Source: an uncultured Pelagibacteraceae bacterium
GTDB lineage: Bacteria; Pseudomonadota; Alphaproteobacteria; Pelagibacterales; Pelagibacteraceae
NCBI GenBank assembly: GCA_902557585.1
Contig: CACEBA010000029.1
Coordinates: 1 to 5,463 of the forward strand
Reading direction: 5' to 3'
Length of the DNA stretch: 5,463 bases
Part shown: positions 1 through 5,463 of the stretch, in pieces
Layout: the number at the start of each line of letters is the position of its first letter
How positions within the stretch are numbered: the stretch's first letter is position 1
The notes under the pieces: generated by a model
The model's database searches: none
What the model saw: only the letters and a program-made list of their open reading frames with translations
What the model was told of the DNA's origin: nothing
Translations under genes and position numbers: made by a program

Positions 1-127
1 GCCAAATGGAGATTTTTCTTCATTACCAGATATATCAAAATGGATTTTAACTGTTGGAATGATTTTAGGTAGACTTGAGTTATTTGCAATACTAGTATTG
101 TTCTTACCATCTTTTTGGAGAAACTAA
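1..127 (+). CDS. trkH: TrkH-family potassium uptake protein, C-terminal end (5' part outside window)
   Basis: Only the last 41 codons and the TAA stop (125-127) are present; the gene enters from the left edge. The visible peptide includes [20 protein letters not shown] and then a hydrophobic run ending LPSFWRN. This is the typical end of TrkH/KtrB-type K+ transporters, in which the final membrane helix carries a GRLE(L/I)F motif and the protein finishes with P-x-FWR. The family forms the membrane-spanning K+ channel-like subunit of the Trk system and works with the cytoplasmic NAD-binding subunit TrkA, which is not in the window. The stop codon is followed with no spacer by the ATG of the permease gene, so the two are probably in one transcript. 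The pore region cannot be inspected here. The family call is fairly secure despite the short fragment, because the terminal motif is distinctive. Confidence 0.85.
   Translation, partial: PNGDFSSLPDISKWILTVGMILGRLELFAILVLFLPSFWRN
117..120 (+). promoter_or_regulatory. Shine-Dalgarno site for the AmpG-like permease
   Basis: GGAG lies 7 nt before the ATG at 128, inside the last codons of trkH. The spacing is ideal and it supports this start. It is the clearest ribosome-binding site in the window; the other gene starts have weak or no such motif. Confidence 0.7.
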
Positions 128-1504
128 ATGATTGAGGTAAAAAAACAAACGCTAGCTGAAACTTTTTCTATTTATTATGACAAAAGAATGTTGAGAATTC
201 TTTTGTTGGGTGCTATCTCAGGTTTTCCATGGGTTTTAATTGCAAGTAGTTTGAGTCTTTGGTTAAAAGAAGAAGGTCTAAGCAGGTCTACAATTGGTTG
301 GGCAGGATTAATCTTTGGTGTATACGCTTTTAATTACTTGTGGGCTCCAATTATCGATAGAATTCAAATACCTTACTTAACCAAAAAATTAGGTCATAGA
401 CGAGGATGGATAGTCTTAATGCAAATTATTATTTTGCTAAGTCTAGTAGTTTGGAGCGCAATTAATCCAACAGAAAATTTAGCTCTATTAATAGGTGTAG
501 GATTAATTATTGCTATCGCCTCAGCTACTCAAGATATAACTGTCGATGCATTAAGAATTGAACAAATTAATGAAAATGAAGGAAAATCTATGGCAGCTGG
601 TGCTGCAATGGCTGTTGTAGGTTGGTGGACAGGTTATAAATTAGGTGGTGTTGTTGCATTATTTACTGCTGAATTTTTTGAAAATTTAGGTGTAACTGAC
701 TATTGGCAAGCTACATTTTTAATTCTAGGAATTTTAATTATTTTAATGAACATAGGTTTAATGTTTGTTAATGAGCCCATTGAAACAGATAGACAAGCTA
801 AACAAAGAGAAACGGACCAACTAATTGGAAAAAAACTTGGATCTAATAATTTGATAACAAACTTTATTGCTTATATTACAGGAACTATTGGCGGGCCCAT
901 TATTAGCTTTTTTAAAAAAAATGGTTTTGCTATCGCAGCTGGGATTTTAGCATTTGTTTTTTTATTTAAAATTGGTGAAGCTTTTATGGGAAGAATGTCT
1001 ATTGTTTTTTATAAAGAAATTGGATTTTCAAAAGGACAAATCGCAATTTATTCTAAAGGACTTGGTTGGATTACAACGGTAATGTTTACATTATTGGGTG
1101 GTTTAATGGCTATGAGAGCAGGAACAATAAAAACTATGTTCTTTGCTGGAGGCTTAATGGCTATAACAAATCTTTTATTTGCCGTTTTAGCTTGGACAGG
1201 AAAATCAGAAATTTTATTTGCAATTGCTGTAATTGCAGATGATATTACTGCAGCATTTGCAACAGTGGCTTTTGTCGCCTTTATCTCTTTATTAGTAGAT
1301 AGAACTTATACTGCAACTCAATATGCATTGCTTGCTTCAATAGGTACTGCAGGGAGAACTACTTTGGCATCATCATCAGGTGCATTAGTAGACTGGCTAA
1401 ATGGAGATTGGGGAACATTTTTCATTTTAACAACAATTATGGTCATTCCTTCTTTGATTTGTTTATGGTTTATAAAAAATAAAATTAAAATTGGTGAAAA
1501 ATAA
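128..1504 (+). CDS. ampG: AmpG-type muropeptide permease (MFS superfamily)
   Basis: A 458-residue, strongly hydrophobic inner-membrane protein. AmpG carriers import GlcNAc-anhydro-MurNAc peptides released during cell-wall turnover for recycling in the cytoplasm. Visible family landmarks are GAISGFPWVLIASSLSLWL (28-46) in the first helix, WAPIIDR (72-78), GHRRGW (89-94) in the cytoplasmic loop after helix 2, ASATQDITVDALR (131-143) and ATQYALLASIGTAGRT (396-411) near the end. A charged loop at about 216-242 separates the N-terminal and C-terminal helix bundles, as expected for MFS proteins. The length is a little below the 491 residues of E. coli AmpG, consistent with short C-terminal extras being absent. 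The start is supported by GGAG 7 nt upstream and by TAA-ATG contact with trkH. The last 11 nt overlap the NlpC/P60 gene, suggesting coupled translation. The AmpG/PAT family is well supported; the exact substrate is inferred from family, and other small-molecule MFS transport is less likely. Confidence 0.87.
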   Translation: MIEVKKQTLAETFSIYYDKRMLRILLLGAISGFPWVLIASSLSLWLKEEGLSRSTIGWAGLIFGVYAFNYLWAPIIDRIQIPYLTKKLGHRRGWIVLMQIIILLSLVVWSAINPTENLALLIGVGLIIAIASATQDITVDALRIEQINENEGKSMAAGAAMAVVGWWTGYKLGGVVALFTAEFFENLGVTDYWQATFLILGILIILMNIGLMFVNEPIETDRQAKQRETDQLIGKKLGSNNLITNFIAYITGTIGGPIISFFKKNGFAIAAGILAFVFLFKIGEAFMGRMSIVFYKEIGFSKGQIAIYSKGLGWITTVMFTLLGGLMAMRAGTIKTMFFAGGLMAITNLLFAVLAWTGKSEILFAIAVIADDITAAFATVAFVAFISLLVDRTYTATQYALLASIGTAGRTTLASSSGALVDWLNGDWGTFFILTTIMVIPSLICLWFIKNKIKIGEK

Positions 1505-2237
1505 TTTTTACTTTAGAGGAAGTTTTTCAAACATTTATAGAAAGCCTAATAGTTCATCTGAGGTAACATCTCAAATAATATATGGTGAAAAATTTAAAAT
1601 TCTTTCTAAAAATAAAAATTGGATAAAAATTAAATCCACATATGATAATTATATTGGATACATCAAAAATAAGCAGTATATCCAAAATTTTAATCCAAAA
1701 TATAAGATAAATGTGTTAAAGGCAAAAATTTATACAAAACCTAACTTTGCTTCAAACAGCTACCTTCCTCTGGGATCCAAATTGAGTGTAGAAAAAGAAA
1801 ACAAATTTTATATTAAAATTGATAAAAAAAGATGGATCAAAAAAAAAGATGCTAAAGTAATCTCTCACAAGGAAAAAAACTTTGTTAAATTTTTTACAAA
1901 ATTTCAAAAGGTAAATTATAAATGGGGAGGCAAGACTTATAAAGGTATAGATTGTTCAGCTTTATTACAAATATTTTTTTATTATAATAATTTATTTTAT
2001 CCACGAGATACTAAAGATCAAATAAAGTACTCCATAAAAAAAATACCAAAAAAGTTTAAAAAGGGAGATATTATATTTTGGAAAGGTCACGTTGCAATTT
2101 GCATAAATTCTAAACAATTGATTCATGCTTATGGCCCAGAAAAAAAAGTGCTTATTATGCCAATTAAAAAAACAATCACTAGGATACTTAACACAGCACA
2201 TCTTAAAGTCAGAAAAATTTCTAAAATAAAATTCTAG
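1494..2237 (+). CDS. SH3-like plus NlpC/P60 cysteine peptidase, putative cytoplasmic muropeptide endopeptidase
   Basis: About 247 residues. Two N-terminal SH3-like beta regions (about 5-65 and 70-125, each with a Y-x-KP element followed by a GxK segment) precede an NlpC/P60 domain (about 130-240). Counting from TTG 1491, the catalytic Cys is C155 in GIDCSALLQ. The catalytic His is H200 in GDIIFWKGHVAI, and the third polar residue is probably H212 in QLIHAYG. This is the order expected for the family, and also the layout of Bacillus YkfC-type gamma-D-glutamyl-diamino-acid endopeptidases. There is no signal peptide or membrane segment, so it should stay in the cytoplasm. That fits cleavage of peptides imported by the adjacent AmpG; this role is inferred. 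About one residue in five is Lys, so it is strongly basic. The start is uncertain: GTG 1494 (chosen, giving M-K-N-N) or TTG 1491, both inside the ampG end and without a Shine-Dalgarno motif. An in-frame stop at 1473 rules out anything much longer. Confidence 0.82.
   Translation: MKNNFYFRGSFSNIYRKPNSSSEVTSQIIYGEKFKILSKNKNWIKIKSTYDNYIGYIKNKQYIQNFNPKYKINVLKAKIYTKPNFASNSYLPLGSKLSVEKENKFYIKIDKKRWIKKKDAKVISHKEKNFVKFFTKFQKVNYKWGGKTYKGIDCSALLQIFFYYNNLFYPRDTKDQIKYSIKKIPKKFKKGDIIFWKGHVAICINSKQLIHAYGPEKKVLIMPIKKTITRILNTAHLKVRKISKIKF
2234..2237. other. Palindromic CTAG shared by two convergent stop codons
   Basis: The plus-strand peptidase gene ends in TAG at 2235-2237 and the minus-strand tyrA gene ends in TAG covering 2236-2234. 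The self-complementary CTAG serves both, so the coding regions overlap by 4 nt and no room remains for an ordinary intergenic terminator. No GC-rich hairpin with a T tract is visible on either side. Confidence 0.9.
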
Positions 2238-3130
2238 CTTCTACCAAAGTCTGGTTTGTTTATATCTTGTTTTAACTTAAGAATTTTTGATCGCACTTTT
2301 TTAGTTTGAATCAATTTTTTTAATATTGAATTGTTATTTTTTAAATTAATATCCTTTTTGAATTCTATTAGATTTTTGATGAATAGATCAATAGCTTTTG
2401 AAATATTATTACTATTATTAAAAAATATATCTCTCCACATAATTTCATTTGAAGCAGCTATTCGCGAAAAGTCTCTAAGGCCACCGGCGCTGAATTTAAT
2501 TAAGTCATAATTTTGTTTTTTTTCAAAATCTTGCGCTGATTTTACCAAATTATATGCAATTAAATGCGGTAAATGACTAGTTATAGAAAAAATTTTATCA
2601 TGTCTTTCAGTTGTCATAACAATAACTTTTGATCCCATTTTTTTCCAAAAATAATTTAAATTTTTTAGGTTATTTTTTTTTGTATTTTTTTCTTTAATTA
2701 AAATACACCAACGATCTTGAAACATATCTTCCTTGCCATGCTCAGGTCCACTTACTTCAGAGCCTGCAATAGGATGACTTTGAGTCCAATGGATATTTTT
2801 TTTCAAATACTTTTTTATAAGCTTTGAGGTCTCTATTTTAGATGATCCTATGTCTGTAATTAATGTTTTAGAGGATATGAAATTATTTATCTTCAAAATA
2901 AGATTTTTATATTCACTCATTGGGGTACAAAAAATAATAAGATCATAATTAACCGCTGCTTTATCAAGCTTATCAATAACAATACCTGGAAGTCCTAATT
3001 TTTTTATTTTTAAAATATTTGATTTTGATTTTTCGTAAATAAATATTTTTTTAGCAATTTTTTTTTTATGAATACGTCTCAATAGAGAGGACCCTAATAA
3101 ACCACATCCAATAATTAAAATATTATTCAT
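2234..3130 (-). CDS. tyrA: Prephenate/arogenate (cyclohexadienyl) dehydrogenase
   Basis: The 298-residue enzyme oxidatively decarboxylates prephenate to 4-hydroxyphenylpyruvate (or arogenate to tyrosine) in tyrosine synthesis. The N-terminal Rossmann fold shows G8-C-G10-L-L-G13, with acidic E33 at the end of strand 2, which favours NAD+ over NADP+. TyrA landmarks follow: TDIGSSK (92-98), HPIAGSE (119-125, with H119 the likely catalytic His), SHLPHLIA (185-192), and GGLRDFSRIA (216-225) with MWRDI (231-235) in the helical dimerisation domain, where R223 probably contacts the substrate carboxylate. There is no chorismate mutase or ACT domain, so it is the monofunctional type with no visible allosteric module. 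The ATG directly follows the hisC stop (TAAATG on the minus strand). A weak AGGA (3146-3143) sits 12 nt upstream, inside hisC, so translation is probably coupled. Prephenate versus arogenate preference cannot be read from the sequence. Confidence 0.93.
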   Translation of the reverse strand: MNNILIIGCGLLGSSLLRRIHKKKIAKKIFIYEKSKSNILKIKKLGLPGIVIDKLDKAAVNYDLIIFCTPMSEYKNLILKINNFISSKTLITDIGSSKIETSKLIKKYLKKNIHWTQSHPIAGSEVSGPEHGKEDMFQDRWCILIKEKNTKKNNLKNLNYFWKKMGSKVIVMTTERHDKIFSITSHLPHLIAYNLVKSAQDFEKKQNYDLIKFSAGGLRDFSRIAASNEIMWRDIFFNNSNNISKAIDLFIKNLIEFKKDINLKNNNSILKKLIQTKKVRSKILKLKQDINKPDFGRS

Positions 3131-4213
3131 TTAATTTAGTATTCCTTTTACAGCATTCATAAACTTTAAATTTTCTCTATTAGAACCTATTGTTAATCTC
3201 AATTTATTTTTAATACCATAACCATCCACCGTCGATCTTAAGATTATACCTTTTTGTTTTAGTTTTTCGTATAAATATTTTGCTGATATTTTACTTCGAT
3301 CAAAATTTAAAAATAAAAAATTTGCTGAAATCTTATTTGTAGAAATATTGTAAATTTCAAGAAATTTTTTTAACTTATTTGCATAAAATAAATTATGCTT
3401 AATAGATTTACTTATAAATTTTTTGTCTTTAAGAGACTCAGCAGCTGCTAACTGTCCTATACCATTTACATTAAAAGGTGGTTTAATCACATTTAAAGTA
3501 TCTATTATTTTTTTTGATCCATACCCCCATCCTACTCTTAAAGAAGCTAATCCAAACATTTTGGAAAATGTTCTTAATATAAAAACATTATCTCTGTTTC
3601 TAAACAAATCTAAACCTGAGGTATAATCTTTATTTACCATATACTCTGAATACGCGTCATCAACTACGAGTAAAATATCTTTATTTAGTTTATTTCTTAG
3701 TTCTAATATTTCTTTTTTTGTTAAATAAGTTGCAGTAGGATTATTTGGATTGGCAATAAACACCATTTTAGTTTTTTTTGTAATCTTTTTTAAAATCTCT
3801 TTTGTTGAGACTTTAAAGTTTATCTCTTTTGCAAATAATACTTTAGCGCCAACAATTTTTGCATATATTCTGTACATCAAAAAACTATATTCTGGAACTA
3901 TTACTTCATCTTTTGGATTTAAATACAGTTGACACAACATTTGGATCACTTCATCAGACCCTGCACCACAAATAATTTTATTAAAATCACAATTATATTT
4001 TTTTGAAATTGCTTTTCTTAAGACCTGAGACTTTCCATCAGGATATTTATCTAAAATCATTTTTTTATTTGATATCAATCTCTTCGCCATAGGGCTAATT
4101 CCGAGAGCAGACTCATTTGCTGAAAGTTTTATAACTTTTTTTAGCTTTCTCACCTTTGACTTACCAGGTTTATAAGCTTCAATTTTAAATTTTTTAAATT
4201 TTGGAGTAACCAT
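3131..4213 (-). CDS. hisC: Histidinol-phosphate aminotransferase, possibly also aromatic aminotransferase
   Basis: The 360-residue fold-type I PLP aminotransferase has the usual HisC length. HisC transfers an amino group from glutamate to imidazole-acetol phosphate, and many homologues also act on phenylpyruvate and hydroxyphenylpyruvate. Landmarks are KLSANESALG (29-38) for the N-terminal substrate region, GAGSDE (83-88) for the PLP phosphate site, NPNNPT (155-160), DDAYSEY (185-191, with D185 and Y188 contacting the cofactor), and RTFSKMFGLASLRVGW (214-229), with K218 as Schiff-base lysine and R226 binding phosphate. LRLTIG (338-343) carries R339, the carboxylate-binding arginine. All key residues are present. 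It is the first gene of a two-gene unit with tyrA. That suggests it also supplies the transamination step to tyrosine or phenylalanine (inference from context). No Shine-Dalgarno motif is visible before the ATG at 4213, so the transcript may have a weakly recognised leader. Confidence 0.92.
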   Translation of the reverse strand: MVTPKFKKFKIEAYKPGKSKVRKLKKVIKLSANESALGISPMAKRLISNKKMILDKYPDGKSQVLRKAISKKYNCDFNKIICGAGSDEVIQMLCQLYLNPKDEVIVPEYSFLMYRIYAKIVGAKVLFAKEINFKVSTKEILKKITKKTKMVFIANPNNPTATYLTKKEILELRNKLNKDILLVVDDAYSEYMVNKDYTSGLDLFRNRDNVFILRTFSKMFGLASLRVGWGYGSKKIIDTLNVIKPPFNVNGIGQLAAAESLKDKKFISKSIKHNLFYANKLKKFLEIYNISTNKISANFLFLNFDRSKISAKYLYEKLKQKGIILRSTVDGYGIKNKLRLTIGSNRENLKFMNAVKGILN

Positions 4214-4246
4214 TTTTTTAATTTTTATGAGCTCTTTATAGATAAA

Positions 4247-4275
4247 ATTACAAATTTTTATAGAGAATAAGACAA
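4247..4275 (-). promoter_or_regulatory. Candidate promoter for hisC-tyrA
   Basis: Read on the minus strand, TTGTCT (4275-4270) and TGTAAT (4252-4247) match the sigma-70 -35 and -10 consensus at 4 of 6 and 5 of 6 positions, with a 17-nt spacer. Transcription would start near 4240, giving a leader of about 27 nt before the hisC ATG. In such AT-rich DNA chance matches are common, so this is a candidate only. Confidence 0.45.
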
Positions 4276-4288
4276 TTTTTAAAAAAAA

Positions 4289-4317
4289 TTGACATAATAA
4301 ATAACTTCTAGTACAAA
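4289..4317 (+). promoter_or_regulatory. Candidate promoter for metX
   Basis: A perfect -35 box TTGACA (4289-4294) is followed, after 17 nt, by TACAAA (4312-4317), a 4 of 6 match to TATAAT. Transcription would begin around 4323-4325, right at the first base pairs of the SAM-II aptamer, so promoter and riboswitch positions support each other. The -35 box lies 13 bp from the divergent candidate -35 box of hisC. Confidence 0.65.
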
Positions 4318-4322
4318 ATTTA

Positions 4323-4374
4323 TGCGCTGATTTAACTGAATTGCGAGCGCTTAAAAAAAACCGCTAAAATAGTT
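4323..4374 (+). ncRNA. SAM-II riboswitch aptamer upstream of metX
   Basis: SAM-II is a small H-type pseudoknot that binds S-adenosylmethionine and lowers expression of methionine-synthesis genes, mainly in Alphaproteobacteria. The sequence here closely follows the known SAM-II pattern from memory: GCGCTGATTTAAC (4324-4336), ATTGCGA (4340-4346), GCGC (4347-4350), an A-rich stretch, then GCTAAAA (4363-4369). P1 is GCGC (4324-4327) with GCGC (4347-4350). Pseudoknot helix P2 can form from TTGC (4341-4344) with GCTA (4363-4366), with one U-U opposition. A second block pairs AACT (4334-4337) with AGTT (4371-4374); in the well-known marine SAM-II sequence the corresponding pair uses CC with GG, so CT with AG here is a compensatory change. 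The location, 32 nt before a methionine-synthesis gene, agrees with the class. The 3' end lacks a GGAG-like site, so the usual ribosome-site masking is not obvious. Confidence 0.9.
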
Positions 4375-4380
4375 TTTTTT
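4373..4380 (+). promoter_or_regulatory. T8 tract directly after the SAM-II pseudoknot (possible expression platform)
   Basis: Eight consecutive T residues begin within the last base pairs of P2. A uridine run immediately downstream of a ligand-stabilised helix could promote transcription termination when SAM is bound. It can also pair with the A8 run at 4353-4360 inside the aptamer, giving an alternative helix that would conflict with P2. The function is inferred from position only; P2 is not the GC-rich hairpin of a standard intrinsic terminator. Confidence 0.35.
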
Positions 4381-4386
4381 CTCACA

Positions 4387-4412
4387 ATTCAATAAATAGC
4401 TTTATTATGAAT
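4387..4412 (+). promoter_or_regulatory. A/T hairpin enclosing the metX start codon
   Basis: AATAAA (4391-4396) pairs perfectly with TTTATT (4401-4406) around a TAGC loop. ATTC (4387-4390) can continue the stem with GAAT (4409-4412), bulging out only two nucleotides of the ATG. No Shine-Dalgarno motif lies between the riboswitch and this start. The stem is made mostly of A-U pairs and is weak, so it may be chance in AT-rich DNA. Confidence 0.3.
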
Positions 4413-5463
4413 ATCGAAAATAATATTAAAACCTTGTTTGTAAAAAAACCTTTGAAGTTAGATTGTGGGAAAACTATTAATGACTTTCCGATAGCATATG
4501 AAACTTATGGTTCATTAAATGAAAAAAAGGATAATGCTATACTAGTTTTTCATGCATTAACTGGAGATCAATTTGTCACTGGATTAAATCCAATAACCAA
4601 AAAAGAAGGTTGGTGGTCTTATGCAGTTGGACCTGATAAAGCAATTGATACCAAAAAATATTTCGTAATTTGCTCAAATGTTATAGGTGGATGCATGGGT
4701 TCATATGGACCAAGCCATACTGATCCTCATACTGGGAAAGTATTTGGTACTAATTTCCCTATTCTAACTATTAACGATATGGTGAACGCCCAATTAAATT
4801 TACTTGATCATTTTGGAATAGATAAACTTTTTTCTATTGCTGGTGGCTCAATGGGAGGTATGCAAGTACTTCAATTTATCAGTAATTTTCCAGATAAATC
4901 TAAGACAGTAGTTCCAATCGCATGTACTTCCAGTCACTCAGCTCAAAACATTGCGTTTAACGAATTGGGAAGACAAGCAATAGCTGCTGACAGTAATTGG
5001 AAAGATGGAACTTATTCTTCTAAAAATAAAAATCCAAACAAAGGTTTGGCTGTTGCGAGAATGGCAGCTCATATAACTTACCTATCTAAAAAAGGTCTCC
5101 AAGAAAAATTTGGTAGAAAACTTCAGGAAAGAGAAGATGTGAAATTTGGTTTTGATGCTGATTTTCAAATAGAAAGTTATTTAAGATATCAAGGTTCAGT
5201 ATTTGTCGATAGATTTGATGCAAACAGCTATCTCTATATTACAAGAGCAATGGACTATTTTGATTTATCAAAACAATTCAATGGTAATTTGTCAAATGCT
5301 TTCAAAGCAACGAAGGCAAAGTTTTTTATAATGTCTTTTACATCTGACTGGCTTTACCCAACCCAAGAAAATAAGGATATTGTCATTGCCTTAAATTCTA
5401 TTGGTGCAGATGTAGGTTTTGTAGAAATTAAATCTGATAAAGGTCACGACTCTTTTTTATTGG
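4407..5463 (+). CDS. metX: Homoserine O-acetyltransferase (MetX, alpha/beta hydrolase fold), 3' end outside window
   Basis: The open frame of 352 codons runs off the right edge. MetX acylates homoserine, normally with acetyl-CoA, to activate it for sulfhydrylation to homocysteine in methionine synthesis. The family signature is complete: HALTGD (49-54, oxyanion region), WWSYAVGP (69-76), ICSNVIGGCMGSYGP (88-102), the nucleophile elbow GGSMGGMQ (146-153) with S148, ARMAAHITYLS (217-227) with R218 for substrate carboxylate, SDWLYP (313-318) with D314, and GHDSFLL (346-352) with H347. S148-D314-H347 is the catalytic triad. The family usually has about 370-380 residues, so perhaps 20-30 residues are missing. 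ATG 4407 gives a start position normal for the family, and no in-frame alternative with a better ribosome site is seen. Control by SAM through the upstream SAM-II element is strongly suggested. Acetyl versus succinyl specificity cannot be settled from sequence by eye. In many Alphaproteobacteria metW follows metX; that would lie beyond the window. Confidence 0.95.
   Translation, partial: MNIENNIKTLFVKKPLKLDCGKTINDFPIAYETYGSLNEKKDNAILVFHALTGDQFVTGLNPITKKEGWWSYAVGPDKAIDTKKYFVICSNVIGGCMGSYGPSHTDPHTGKVFGTNFPILTINDMVNAQLNLLDHFGIDKLFSIAGGSMGGMQVLQFISNFPDKSKTVVPIACTSSHSAQNIAFNELGRQAIAADSNWKDGTYSSKNKNPNKGLAVARMAAHITYLSKKGLQEKFGRKLQEREDVKFGFDADFQIESYLRYQGSVFVDRFDANSYLYITRAMDYFDLSKQFNGNLSNAFKATKAKFFIMSFTSDWLYPTQENKDIVIALNSIGADVGFVEIKSDKGHDSFLL

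Noticed and set aside
1992..2201. Minus-strand open frame of 69 codons within the NlpC/P60 gene
   Set aside because: It is antisense to a well-supported catalytic domain, is rich in Phe/Trp/Cys as expected from reverse-reading Lys-rich codons, and has no recognisable family.
2200..2260. Possible bidirectional terminator at the convergent junction
   Set aside because: Only short A/T pairings such as AGAA with TTCT are found; there is no GC-containing stem followed by a T run in either direction.
3423..3932. Two plus-strand open frames (3423-3626 and 3750-3932) opposite hisC
   Set aside because: Both lie antisense to conserved HisC motifs, have no ribosome site, and show no recognisable domain; they are by-products of AT-rich coding sequence.
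4322..4330. ATG in the metX leader as a possible leader-peptide start
   Set aside because: The frame is ATG CGC TGA, two codons only, and it lies inside the P1 helix of the SAM-II aptamer.
4315..4355. Extended P1 helix using A/T bases before 4323 and after 4351
   Set aside because: It needs bases upstream of the predicted transcription start and is interrupted by a U-U opposition, so the short GCGC helix was kept.
1..5463. Mobile elements, CRISPR repeats, tRNA or rRNA genes, signs of recent transfer
   Set aside because: No inverted terminal repeats, transposase motifs, spaced direct repeats or tRNA-like cloverleaf were seen, and base composition is similarly AT-rich throughout.

Overview
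The window looks like a compact piece of an alphaproteobacterial genome of the SAR11 type (Pelagibacterales, 'Candidatus Pelagibacter'-like). The DNA is very AT-rich (roughly 30% G+C by eye, not counted). Genes abut or overlap, proteins are rich in Lys, Asn and Ile, and a SAM-II riboswitch precedes metX next to a hisC-tyrA pair, an arrangement familiar from Alphaproteobacteria. The taxonomic call is inference from these traits; no database search was possible.

Left half, plus strand (1-2237): the last 41 codons of a TrkH-type potassium transporter, then an AmpG-type muropeptide permease starting immediately after the trkH stop, then a small Lys-rich cytoplasmic-looking SH3-like/NlpC-P60 cysteine peptidase whose start lies inside the end of the permease gene. 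The permease and peptidase plausibly form an uptake-and-cleavage unit for recycled peptidoglycan peptides.

Middle, minus strand (4213 down to 2234): hisC (histidinol-phosphate/aromatic aminotransferase) followed with zero spacing by tyrA (prephenate/arogenate dehydrogenase). This pair can supply the last two steps to tyrosine as well as the HisC step of histidine synthesis. It converges on the peptidase gene so tightly that both genes stop in the same CTAG tetranucleotide.

Right part, plus strand (4214-5463): a 193-bp divergent intergenic region holds back-to-back candidate promoters for hisC and metX and a SAM-II riboswitch beginning almost at the predicted metX transcription start. It is followed by an 8-T tract and an A/T hairpin touching the metX start codon. 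metX (homoserine O-acyltransferase, methionine synthesis) runs off the right edge with its full catalytic triad visible. No mobile elements, tRNA/rRNA genes or CRISPR arrays are seen, and no clearly new system. The points most worth checking are the atypical expression platform of the riboswitch and the AmpG-NlpC/P60 pair.
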